NCBI GenBank assembly: GCA_017451665.1
Contig: JAFTNX010000230.1
Span: forward strand, 1-16,621
Length of the DNA stretch: 16,621 bases
Reading direction: 5' to 3'
DNA from: Oscillospiraceae bacterium
GTDB lineage: Bacteria; Bacillota; Clostridia; Oscillospirales; Ruminococcaceae
The notes below the pieces were generated by a model. The model had not been told where the DNA came from. It ran no database searches and saw only the letters and a program-made list of their open reading frames with translations. Both the position numbers and the translations under genes were made by a program. Of this stretch, positions 8,434 to 15,183 are shown in pieces (the first letter of the stretch is position 1; each line of letters opens with the position of its first letter).

Positions 8434-9855
8434 TTATTCTTTACCGTTCCAGCAGTATGTACAAAGCTCACATTCAGGCTTTCCGACTGCTTCAATTGTT
8501 CCCGGAAGTGACTGATATTCAAGGGAAGTAAGCTTCAATCTCTTACAGATTTCATCTCTCATCTTTCTGCCTCTTTCAGTCTGGCTGTCGCAGTATTCTT
8601 CAAGATGCTTGACACCCTCTTCACCCTCAAGCTCAAATATAATCTGTCTTGCGATAAGTTCCATTTCTGAATTGCTTCTTGAGAAATTAAGATACTTACA
8701 GCCAAACATAATAGGAGGGCAGGCACTTCTCATATGAACTTCCTTAGCACCGTTTTCATAAAGGAACTCAACAGTTTCCCTCATCTGAGTGCCTCTTACG
8801 ATACTGTCATCAACAAAAAGAAGTTTCTTTCCTTCGATAAGCTCGTGAACAGGAATAAGCTTCATTTTTGCAACGTGATTTCTCATCTTCTGGCTTTGAG
8901 GCATAAAGCTTCTTGGCCAGGTAGGTGTGTATTTGATAAACGGTCTTGCATATGGAATACCACTTCTGTTTGCATATCCGATAGCGTGTGGAACTCCTGA
9001 ATCAGGTACACCACAAACATAGTCAACATCAGGAAGTGTGCCATTTTTTATGTCGTGTTCAGCCATAATCTGACCGTTTCTTGCTCTCATTGTTTCAACT
9101 GTAACACCCTCATAGACTGCATTAGGATATCCGTAATAAGTCCACAGAAAGGTACAGATTTTGAGTTTTCCGTTGCCCTCAGCAAGAACTCTGCAGGTGT
9201 CGGCAGTAAGCTCGACAATTTCGCCCGGCTTTAATTCCTTGTAGGTTTTGTATCCGAGCTTCTGGAATGCAAAGGATTCAAGTGAAGCACAATAGCCGTT
9301 TTCGTTACAACCGATAACGATAGGAAGTCTGCCTGCTTTGTCACGGGCTGCAATAATAGAATTTTCAGTGAGAATAAGCAGAGAAAGTGTTCCTTCAATC
9401 TTCTCCTGAGCATATTTAATGCCCTCTGTGAAATCAGACTTCTGAGCAATAAGCGCACCTACAAGTGAAGAAGTATTGATTTTTCCACTACTCATTGTTT
9501 CAAAGTTTGCGTTTCCGCTTTTTAAAAGCTCGTCTGAAAGTTCATTGGCATTGTTGATGATACCGATAGCACTGATAGCATAAACACCAAGCTTTGAACG
9601 TACAAGAATAGGCTGTGGGTCACTGTCGCTTATACAACCGATACAAAGCTTACCCTCCATTGAGTCCATATCCTTTTCAAATTTTGTACGGAAAGGTGAA
9701 TTTTCAATGCTGTGCAAAGCTCTCTGAAAGCCTTTGCTTTCGGAATATGCTGTCATACCACCTCTGCGGGTACCGAGATGTGAGTGATAGTCAGTACCGA
9801 AAAATACGTCAGTAACACAATCATTTTTTGATATTGCACCAAAAAAACCGCCCAT
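8434..9855 (-). CDS. purF: PurF-like amidophosphoribosyltransferase lacking the glutaminase nucleophile
   Basis: 473 residues in the canonical purF slot of the operon. The C-terminal phosphoribosyltransferase domain is intact: VCGVPDSGVPHAIGYANRSG (280-299) and PRPP loop LLFVDDSIVRGTQ (345-357). Cysteines C234, C386 and the CELC pair (C462, C465) line up with the four Fe-S ligands of Bacillus-type PurF. The N-terminal Ntn glutaminase domain is degenerate. The chain begins MGGFFGAISKN, so the catalytic Cys that follows Met in MCG-type PurF is Gly, and no in-frame upstream start restores it. The GHxRYST motif is also lost (CIGCISDSD), and NGNLVN reads INNANEL. Inference: ammonia-dependent phosphoribosylamine synthase, one needing a separate amidotransferase, or a paralogue with another role. 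ATG 9855 has AAAGGAATGG upstream. Confidence 0.88.
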   Translation of the reverse strand: MGGFFGAISKNDCVTDVFFGTDYHSHLGTRRGGMTAYSESKGFQRALHSIENSPFRTKFEKDMDSMEGKLCIGCISDSDPQPILVRSKLGVYAISAIGIINNANELSDELLKSGNANFETMSSGKINTSSLVGALIAQKSDFTEGIKYAQEKIEGTLSLLILTENSIIAARDKAGRLPIVIGCNENGYCASLESFAFQKLGYKTYKELKPGEIVELTADTCRVLAEGNGKLKICTFLWTYYGYPNAVYEGVTVETMRARNGQIMAEHDIKNGTLPDVDYVCGVPDSGVPHAIGYANRSGIPYARPFIKYTPTWPRSFMPQSQKMRNHVAKMKLIPVHELIEGKKLLFVDDSIVRGTQMRETVEFLYENGAKEVHMRSACPPIMFGCKYLNFSRSNSEMELIARQIIFELEGEEGVKHLEEYCDSQTERGRKMRDEICKRLKLTSLEYQSLPGTIEAVGKPECELCTYCWNGKE

Positions 9856-9898
9856 AAATTTACCATTCCTTTCTTACGGGTAATTTTTTATTTAAAGA

Positions 9899-10396
9899 TT
9901 AAAGTTCAGCAACCATTTCCTGCATTTTAGCATCCTTAGCCTTAACGCCTTCAATCATAGCCTTTTTAGCTTCAACAAGCTTGTCTGCAAGACCTTCGTC
10001 AGAAAGTGAAAGCATCTGGATAGCAAGAATAGCAGCGTTCTTTGCACCGTTGACTGCAACTGTTGCAACAGGGATACCACTTGGCATCTGAACAGTAGCA
10101 AGAAGTGCGTCAAGTCCGTCAAAGGTTGACTTAATCGGAATTCCGATTACAGGAAGAGTTGTGTGACCTGCAATAACACCTGCAAGGTGAGCAGCCATAC
10201 CTGCTGCACAGATAATAACTCCAAATCCGTTGTCCTTTGCATTAGCTGCAAATTCGCTTGCAAGCTCAGGAGTTCTGTGTGCTGACATAACGTGTACTTC
10301 GTAAGGAACACCGTAAGCTTTAAGCTCCTTTACTGCATCCTTGACAATCGGAAAATCGCTGTCAGAACCCATAATTACTGCAACTTTTTTAATCAT
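9899..10396 (-). CDS. purE: N5-carboxyaminoimidazole ribonucleotide mutase / AIR carboxylase, PurE
   Basis: Step 6 of purine synthesis (CAIR formation); small cytosolic enzyme, octameric in the family. 165 residues with VAVIMGSDSDFPIVKDA at the N-terminus, SAHRTP (38-43, active-site His) and AAGMAAHLAGVIAGHTTLPVIGIPI, i.e. class I-like (N5-CAIR mutase). Start set at ATG 10396-10394 because GGAGG (complement of 10405-10409) lies 8 nt upstream. An ATG at 10411 overlaps that site and adds five residues. A class I PurE normally needs PurK for N5-CAIR, and no purK is in the window. First gene of the operon, behind a leader with a terminator. Confidence 0.95.
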   Translation of the reverse strand: MIKKVAVIMGSDSDFPIVKDAVKELKAYGVPYEVHVMSAHRTPELASEFAANAKDNGFGVIICAAGMAAHLAGVIAGHTTLPVIGIPIKSTFDGLDALLATVQMPSGIPVATVAVNGAKNAAILAIQMLSLSDEGLADKLVEAKKAMIEGVKAKDAKMQEMVAEL

Positions 10397-10426
10397 ATCA
10401 TTTACCTCCATTGTGCTGAAATTTCA

Positions 10427-10467
10427 AAAAATAAAAACAAAAAGACTGCAACTATACCGTTGCAGTC
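10427..10467 (-). terminator. Intrinsic terminator (attenuator) between leader RNA and purE
   Basis: On the minus strand a perfect 9-bp stem GACTGCAAC/GTTGCAGTC (10459-10467 with 10444-10452) closes the loop GGTATA. It is followed by a run that is almost all T, down to about 10427. It lies only about 30 nt ahead of the purE start codon and downstream of the leader promoter. It must therefore be bypassed to express the operon, or it ends a separate small RNA. Confidence 0.88.
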
Positions 10468-10633
10468 ACTTCAGCCGTAAAATTATCGCAATTTGAGTGT
10501 GCAAAAACAAAAGCTGAGATATAAAAAATACCAGCTCTGATGCAAGATGCGTATGAAGAGTTACACAAGTGATTTTTATTCATTGACATAGCTCTGATAC
10601 CCCACTCAAAAGTTGTTGAAATACACATATATT
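10468..10633 (-). ncRNA. Candidate structured leader or small RNA upstream of purE
   Basis: Minus-strand transcript between the predicted promoter and the terminator. An 8-bp closing stem TTTGAGTG/CACTCAAA (complements of 10603-10610 and 10492-10499) bounds 103 nt. Inside, the 9-mer ATCAGAGCT occurs twice. Either copy can pair with the same downstream AGCTTTTG / CTCAGCT segment, giving mutually exclusive folds. The second copy's alternative is an AGCTGGTAT hairpin with a U5 loop. I could not match the conserved cores of the purine, ZTP, PRPP or THF riboswitches. A long rod with an internal bubble and its own terminator would also fit a 6S-type RNA. Identity not settled. Confidence 0.45.
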
Positions 10634-10639
10634 AAAATA

Positions 10640-10669
10640 AGTATAAATCACTCTTTAATTTTACAACAA
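10640..10669 (-). promoter_or_regulatory. Predicted sigma-A promoter for the purE leader/operon
   Basis: Minus strand TTGTTG (complement of 10664-10669), an 18-nt spacer, then TATACT (complement of 10640-10645). Transcription would begin near 10633, giving a leader of about 235 nt before purE. This is the only good promoter seen upstream of the operon. Confidence 0.55.
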
Positions 10670-10711
10670 ATCGACATAAATTTCAACACCGAAAAGCATA
10701 GAATTTCTAAC

Positions 10712-10733
10712 AAAACAATGAATAATTATTGTT
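10712..10733 (-). terminator. Weak terminator-like hairpin after the small gene
   Basis: Minus strand AACAAT (complement of 10728-10733) pairs with ATTGTT (10714-10719), 6 bp with an 8-nt loop, followed by a short T-rich stretch. It is AT-only apart from one pair per arm, so it is weak. It may end the 77-aa gene. Confidence 0.3.
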
Positions 10734-10741
10734 CAATTTGA

Positions 10742-10975
10742 CTACTTGTAAAAATTGTGGTCAAAATCATAATTTGTTCTGTGGCTTTCACCCATTGTAT
10801 CAACGTAATTTTTCATTTCCTTGCTGTTTGTAATCGCCCTTGAATTTCTGATAAAAGTATTTTTCTCGCCTGACGAATATCCTATAAATTCATTAAGGGA
10901 ATTTTCGTTTGAAAACAACTCTTTTCCAAGTCTGTGTGGGATTTCACCACCAAAAGAATAATTGTGTCTGTCCAT
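10742..10975 (-). CDS. Small conserved-looking protein of unknown function (77 aa)
   Basis: I do not recognise a named family. The ATG at 10975-10973 has a near-perfect AAGGAGG ribosome site 6-7 nt ahead (complement of 10982-10988), which makes it a real gene. The protein is hydrophilic, with no signal peptide or membrane segment. It starts MDRHNYSFGGEIPHRLGKEL, then shows a helix-like segment (NSLNEFIGYSSGEKNTFI) and the pattern ITNSKEMKNYVDTM. It resembles in layout small uncharacterised clostridial proteins that have an aliphatic/serine segment and an SK-EM-YV end. It ends in TAG, the only non-TAA stop of an intact gene here. Divergent from rsmA with a 124-nt shared control region. Confidence 0.75.
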   Translation of the reverse strand: MDRHNYSFGGEIPHRLGKELFSNENSLNEFIGYSSGEKNTFIRNSRAITNSKEMKNYVDTMGESHRTNYDFDHNFYK

Positions 10976-11016
10976 AAAAACGCCTCCTTTTTTAGTTAGT
11001 TTCCCATAAAAAGCTA

Positions 11017-11045
11017 AGTATATGCAGATAATCTTGACAACAAAA
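11017..11045 (-). promoter_or_regulatory. Possible promoter of the small divergent gene
   Basis: Minus strand TTTTGT (complement of 11040-11045), a 17-nt spacer, then TATACT (complement of 11017-11022). The -35 is poor. It would overlap the -35 of the opposite rsmA promoter, so the two polymerases would compete. Confidence 0.35.
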
Positions 11046-11062
11046 AATATTAGTGTTAATAT
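11034..11062 (+). promoter_or_regulatory. Near-consensus extended -10 promoter of rsmA
   Basis: TTGACA at 11034-11039, exactly 17 nt of spacer, then TAATAT at 11057-11062 with an extended -10 TG at 11054-11055. The start site would fall near 11069, about 30 nt before the rsmA ATG. Confidence 0.85.
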
Positions 11063-11099
11063 GATTTTATAAGTTTAAAAGGGAGCGTTTGGCTTTACT

Positions 11100-11960
11100 A
11101 TGGATAATCTTTCAAATATTGGTGTAATAAAAGAGATTTTTGAAAAACACAATTTTTCTTTTTCAAAACAGCTTGGACAGAATTTTCTTATAAATCCGTC
11201 AGTTTGTCCCAAAATTGCAGAAATGGGAAATGCAAAAAAAGGCTTTGGCGTAATAGAAATCGGCACAGGTATAGGCGTATTGACAAATGAACTTGCAAAG
11301 CGTGCTGATAAGGTTGTAGCTATTGAAATTGACGACAGACTTATGCCAGTTTTAGAGGATACTCTTTCGGAATATGATAACGTAAAAATTATAAATGCCG
11401 ACGTTATGAAAACAGACCTGCATAAGCTTATTGAAGAGGAATTTCAGGGACTTGATGTTGCAGTGTGTGCAAATCTTCCGTATTATATAACCTCGCCTAT
11501 TATTATGATGCTTCTTGAAGAAAGACTTCCTATCAAATCTGTAACTGTTATGGTACAGAAGGAGGCAGGGAAACGCCTTTGTTCTCCTATGGGAACAAGA
11601 GAAATGGGTGCTGTTACTGTGGCAGTAAATTATTTTTCTTCACCTAAAATTCTTTTTAACGTTTCAAGGGGTAGCTTTATGCCAGCACCTAACGTTGACA
11701 GCTGTGTTGTGAGATTTGATATAAACGAAAAAACACCTGAAGGAGTTACTGACGAAAAGTTTTTCTTCAAGACAGTAAGAGGTGCATTTGCACAAAGAAG
11801 AAAAACACTTCTAAACTCCGTATCTGCGTCAATGGGGATTGAAAAATCAAAGGTTACAGAAGCTATTTCACAGACAGGACTTTCACAGTCGGTAAGACCC
11901 GAACAGCTTTCTATGAAGGAGTTTATTGACTTTTCGGAAAATCTGAAAAAATTACTTTAA
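11100..11960 (+). CDS. rsmA: 16S rRNA (adenine1518-N6/adenine1519-N6) dimethyltransferase
   Basis: KsgA/RsmA dimethylates two adjacent adenines in the 3' terminal helix of 16S rRNA during late 30S assembly, using SAM. 286 residues, normal length. FSKQLGQNFLINPSV is the family start. SAM motif I is VIEIGTGIGVLTNEL (51-65), where most homologues have GPG. The acidic loop AIEIDDRL follows. Catalytic motif IV NLPYY is at 125-129. PAPNVDSCVVRF and FAQRRKTLLNSV lie in the C-terminal part. Start ATG 11100 with GGGAG at 11081-11085, a rather long 14-nt spacing; no better start exists. No clear terminator before spoIIE. Confidence 0.96.
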   Translation: MDNLSNIGVIKEIFEKHNFSFSKQLGQNFLINPSVCPKIAEMGNAKKGFGVIEIGTGIGVLTNELAKRADKVVAIEIDDRLMPVLEDTLSEYDNVKIINADVMKTDLHKLIEEEFQGLDVAVCANLPYYITSPIIMMLLEERLPIKSVTVMVQKEAGKRLCSPMGTREMGAVTVAVNYFSSPKILFNVSRGSFMPAPNVDSCVVRFDINEKTPEGVTDEKFFFKTVRGAFAQRRKTLLNSVSASMGIEKSKVTEAISQTGLSQSVRPEQLSMKEFIDFSENLKKLL

Positions 11961-11971
11961 AAAGTGTTTTT

Positions 11972-12005
11972 TACGACATTTTTTTCTGTTTTGAGTATGT
12001 ATAAT
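11972..12005 (+). promoter_or_regulatory. Likely Spo0A-controlled promoter of spoIIE
   Basis: TACGACA at 11972-11978 matches the Spo0A box TTCGACA in 6 of 7 positions. Its last six bases ACGACA lie where a -35 would be, 21 nt before a perfect TATAAT at 12000-12005. A 21-22-nt gap with a 0A box is what is known for Spo0A-activated sigma-A promoters of spoIIE and spoIIG in Bacillus. Agreement here is by eye. Confidence 0.5.
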
Positions 12006-12028
12006 TTTCTTACAGAGATTATACATAC
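11995..12028 (+). repeat. 11-bp inverted repeat over the spoIIE -10 and start region
   Basis: GTATGTATAAT (11995-12005) and ATTATACATAC (12018-12028) are exact reverse complements separated by 12 nt. The left arm contains the -10 hexamer and the right arm ends just before the ribosome site AAGGA (12031-12035). It could be an operator for a dimeric repressor; only the right arm would be in the RNA if transcription starts near 12012. Confidence 0.7.
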
Positions 12029-12046
12029 AAAAGGACGGATAACAAA

Positions 12047-14089
12047 ATGTTAAAAACAAAAGGACTCAAAAAACAAAAAAGAATAACTTTACTTAAAAAC
12101 GTACCGATACTTTTAACGGTAATGCTACTTAGCGTTGTATCTGCACAAAGCCGTATTGGTGGCTATTTGTCTTTTACGAATGTTATGATAGCGTCGCTGT
12201 CTGGTATCTGGGGCGTTTTTTCTTTTGTTGGAAGTGTTGTTTCATATATTTCAACAGGGATTGCAAAAGAAGGATTTGTTCAGCTTGGTGGAATGGTTAT
12301 AATTCTTGGCGTGAAACTTATCTCAAACCGAAAAGAAAACTGCCTTTTTGACGGGATACTCACAACCCTGTCACTACTTATTTGTACCTTTGCATCAACG
12401 ATATTTACACGCTATGACTCATCACTTCTTGTGTATAGAATCGTGTCATCTGTATTAAGTGGCTGTGTGGTTTATTTTTCTTTGAGATTAAAAAACAAAT
12501 TCCATAATGATAATAAATTAAATCTCTTTGGAATTGACGGAGCAGTTGTTTCAATTATTTATATTCTCTCAATAACAACTCTTGGAAGTATTCAGTTTTA
12601 CACTATGAATATGGGACGTGTAGCAGGTATTTTTATTACATATCTTTTTGCTAAAAAATACAGGATTTCAGGTGGTGGTATCTGTGGAACACTTACTGCC
12701 TTTGGTATTCTTCTTTGTTCACCAAATCTGGCACATAATACCCTTACTTTGTGTGCCTGTGGCGTTATGGCAGGTGTTATAGCAGGCTTTGGAAAAATTC
12801 CTATGACAGTAAGCTTTCTCACAACGTCAGTTTTCGGACTTGTTGTAGCAGGTTTGAACGACGATACCTTTATGATGCTGACAGACATAGCAGTAGCTAC
12901 TGTTTTGTATCTTGTTTTTCCTGACGACGCTGAAAATGCAGTTTTTAAATTCTTCTCAAAAAGGAAAAGCAAATCCACAAAAACTATAAAAACAGTTTCA
13001 AACAGAATTGATTTTGCTTCATCGGCAATTGGTGACGTGAATAATCGCATCAAAAATATCTCCAAAGAAATTGAAAAATTTAAAAATAAACAGGACTTTG
13101 AAAGCGAAGATAATACTAAACAGCTTCGTGAACTTCTGTGTAATCAGCTTTCAATAACTCAGGACCTTCTCCGTGATATTTCAAATGATACAATGGGACT
13201 TGAAAAATGCGAGGAAGAAGTTTTGCGAAAAGCAAAAACAGTTTTTGAAAAATATAACATAAACACAGAGGGTATGTGTGTTTATTCCGATATAAAAGGG
13301 AATATGCAGATTGAAGCCTATAAGCAGGGAAGACTTAACTGCGATATTATGAGGCTTACTGTTGATTTGAGTATTGCTGTTGACTGTGAGCTTTCAATGC
13401 CAAATACTGTGTATCTCAATGGCATTACAAAACTCACATTCTCAAAAGCTCCAGCCTTTAAAATTACAAGTGGCTTAAAACAGATTTCTGCTGAAGAAAA
13501 CGACTATTGTGGCGATACTATCGAAAGAATATGGATTTCTTCATCACAGTATATGGTTGTCCTCTCTGACGGAATGGGGACAGGAAAACGTGCAAAGCTT
13601 GACTCATCCTTTACAACCGACCTGATAACTCGTTTTACAGCCTGTGGAATTTCACCAGTTACTGCACTTAAATTCACAAATTCAATTATGCGTGTAAAAG
13701 GCTGGGACGAGTCATTTGCGACAGCCGACATTGCACTTTTTGATACCTGCAGTGGCTATGTGAAGTTTATAAAATCTGGTGCATTTGCAAGCTATATTCT
13801 CCGTGACGGTTCTCTTATAAAAATTGAAACTAAAACTTTTCCTCTTGGAATACTTGACGATATAACACCTTCAGTCAGTGAATACAAAATTTTTGACAAG
13901 GATTTGATAATTGTAGCTTCCGACGGAGCAGACGAAAAAGCAATCAGATTTGCAGTCAACGAAATTAAAAATGGTGAATTTTCTCCTGAACAGATTTCAG
14001 ATTTGATGTGTGAATATGTAAAAGAATATTCAACTAAAGAAAAAAATGATGATATTTCTGTGTGTGTTTTGTCTGTAAAAGAAGTATAA
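12047..14089 (+). CDS. spoIIE: Stage II sporulation protein E-type PP2C phosphatase
   Basis: 680 residues, shorter than the roughly 827-residue Bacillus SpoIIE. The first ~295 residues hold about ten hydrophobic segments, as in SpoIIE. A soluble middle region follows (about 300-470, with charged helices). The C-terminal PP2C domain has metal-binding aspartates in VVLSDGMGTGKRA (D508), VASDGADEKA (D626) and NDDISV (D668/D669). In Bacillus this enzyme dephosphorylates SpoIIAA to activate sigma-F in the forespore and interacts with FtsZ at the polar septum. ATG 12047 with AAGGA at 12031-12035. Monocistronic by appearance, with its own Spo0A-like promoter. It implies the host makes spores or descends from a sporeformer. 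The precise SpoIIE label rests on architecture. Confidence 0.9.
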   Translation: MLKTKGLKKQKRITLLKNVPILLTVMLLSVVSAQSRIGGYLSFTNVMIASLSGIWGVFSFVGSVVSYISTGIAKEGFVQLGGMVIILGVKLISNRKENCLFDGILTTLSLLICTFASTIFTRYDSSLLVYRIVSSVLSGCVVYFSLRLKNKFHNDNKLNLFGIDGAVVSIIYILSITTLGSIQFYTMNMGRVAGIFITYLFAKKYRISGGGICGTLTAFGILLCSPNLAHNTLTLCACGVMAGVIAGFGKIPMTVSFLTTSVFGLVVAGLNDDTFMMLTDIAVATVLYLVFPDDAENAVFKFFSKRKSKSTKTIKTVSNRIDFASSAIGDVNNRIKNISKEIEKFKNKQDFESEDNTKQLRELLCNQLSITQDLLRDISNDTMGLEKCEEEVLRKAKTVFEKYNINTEGMCVYSDIKGNMQIEAYKQGRLNCDIMRLTVDLSIAVDCELSMPNTVYLNGITKLTFSKAPAFKITSGLKQISAEENDYCGDTIERIWISSSQYMVVLSDGMGTGKRAKLDSSFTTDLITRFTACGISPVTALKFTNSIMRVKGWDESFATADIALFDTCSGYVKFIKSGAFASYILRDGSLIKIETKTFPLGILDDITPSVSEYKIFDKDLIIVASDGADEKAIRFAVNEIKNGEFSPEQISDLMCEYVKEYSTKEKNDDISVCVLSVKEV

Positions 14090-14098
14090 TTAAGGTGC

Positions 14099-14133
14099 AT
14101 TTTACATATATTCAAGCTGAAATTCTGTAAAAT
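14099..14133 (+). repeat. Hairpin-forming inverted repeat after spoIIE
   Basis: ATTTTACA (14099-14106) and TGTAAAAT (14126-14133) are exact reverse complements. Inside, TTCA/TGAA form a second short stem around AGC. It lies 10 nt after the spoIIE stop, but there is no run of T after it, so it is not a classic terminator; it could stabilise the 3' end. Confidence 0.45.
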
Positions 14134-14208
14134 TTGGTAAATATTGTACAAAATATACAAAACGGGCTATAAGAATATGTGGAATTACTAAAAATATTAC
14201 AAAAACAC

Positions 14209-14237
14209 TTGCTTTTTTGTTCAAAAAAGGTTAAAAT
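14209..14237 (+). promoter_or_regulatory. Predicted promoter of glgB with inverted repeat in the spacer
   Basis: TTGCTT (14209-14214), a 17-nt spacer, TAAAAT (14232-14237). The spacer overlaps an 8-bp inverted repeat CTTTTTTG-TT-CAAAAAAG (14212-14229). The 5' untranslated region would be about 115 nt and holds a second repeat, ACGTTT/AAACGT (about 14264-14284). This 269-nt intergenic stretch shows no gene. Confidence 0.45.
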
Positions 14238-14358
14238 AATCATAGGATATTTTGCATAAAAATACGTTTACATTTGTGAAACGTCTTTTTGTCGTGTAAA
14301 AACTTGTGTAAGTGTATGAAACTATCCGTTATTTCTCCTGAAAGGATTGATATAATAA

Positions 14359-15183
14359 ATGGCTGATAAGATACCTGCAAATTGCGAAATACCTTTGTAC
14401 CTCTTTAATAAAGGAAGCAATTTTGAGGCGTACAGATTTTTTGGTGCACATCTTGGCAAAAACGGCGACCAGGACGGTTGCTGGTTCAGAGTGTGGGCAC
14501 CTAATGCTAAAAGAGTAGCTTTGGTTGGCGATTTTAACAACTGGAACGAAGAAGCAAATGTTATGTTCCCGATAGGCAATAGTGGAAGCTGGGAAATCTT
14601 TATTGAAGGCTTAAAGGAACTTGAAATTTATAAGTTTGCTGTAACTGGCGCTGATGGTAAAATGAGAATGAAGGCTGACCCGTTCGGTACTTGTATGGAA
14701 AGAAGCCCTTCAACAGGCTCAAGAGTATTCCAGGTTGATTGCTATAAGTGGAATGATAAGGACTGGATTGACAAGAGAGACGGTTTTTATCAGAGAGCTG
14801 TGAATATTTATGAGGTTCATATTAATTCGTGGAAACAGCACGAAGACGGAACTTTCTATTCGTACCTTGAATTTGCAGATGAGGCTATCCCATACCTTAA
14901 GGAAATGGGATATACTCATATTGAGTTTATGCCACTTGCTGAATATCCTTTTGAAGGAAGCTGGGGCTATCAGGGAATAGGCTATTTTGCACCTACATCC
15001 CGTTTCGGAAATCCAAGAGATTTTATGGAAATGATTGACAAGTTCCACCAGAATGATATTGCTGTTATTCTTGAATGGGTACCTGCACATTTCCCTAAGG
15101 ACGCTGCCGGTCTTTATGAATTTGACGGTAGCTGCTGTTATGAATACACAGACCCTAAAAAGCGTGACCATTTGTCATGGTGA
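14359..15183 (+). CDS. glgB: 1,4-alpha-glucan branching enzyme GlgB, N-terminal part up to in-frame TGA
   Basis: 274 codons, then TGA at 15181-15183. ATG 14359 with GAAAGGA at 14340-14346. Residues about 40-120 form the CBM48/E-set domain (CWFRVWAPNAKRVALVGDF, NNWN). The GH13 barrel follows: INSWKQHEDGTFYSYLEF, YTHIEFMPLAEYPFEGSWGYQGIGYFAPTSRFG, and region I ILEWVPAHFPKDAAGLYEFDG. Region I has Glu where E. coli GlgB has Asp (ILDWVPGHF). The frame stops after DPKKRDHLSW, where homologues continue with Gly or Asn and then T. The protein made by termination here lacks every catalytic residue of the barrel. Continuation of the same frame encodes the rest of the enzyme (next entry). Confidence 0.9.
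   Translation: MADKIPANCEIPLYLFNKGSNFEAYRFFGAHLGKNGDQDGCWFRVWAPNAKRVALVGDFNNWNEEANVMFPIGNSGSWEIFIEGLKELEIYKFAVTGADGKMRMKADPFGTCMERSPSTGSRVFQVDCYKWNDKDWIDKRDGFYQRAVNIYEVHINSWKQHEDGTFYSYLEFADEAIPYLKEMGYTHIEFMPLAEYPFEGSWGYQGIGYFAPTSRFGNPRDFMEMIDKFHQNDIAVILEWVPAHFPKDAAGLYEFDGSCCYEYTDPKKRDHLSW

Noticed and set aside
2997..10411. Long open frames antisense to, or in other frames of, the pur genes
   Set aside because: They lack ribosome sites and family motifs, and their composition is that of shadow translation of well supported genes.
10670..10676. Spo0A-like box near the purE promoter (ATCGACA)
   Set aside because: One 6-of-7 match in AT-rich DNA with no supporting context; expected by chance.
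10397..10680. Known purine, ZTP, PRPP or THF riboswitch ahead of purE
   Set aside because: I could not find their conserved core strings on the minus strand; a covariance model search would be decisive.
14260..14290. Catabolite-response (cre) site upstream of glgB
   Set aside because: GTGAAACGTC resembles part of the motif, but the required second half is missing.
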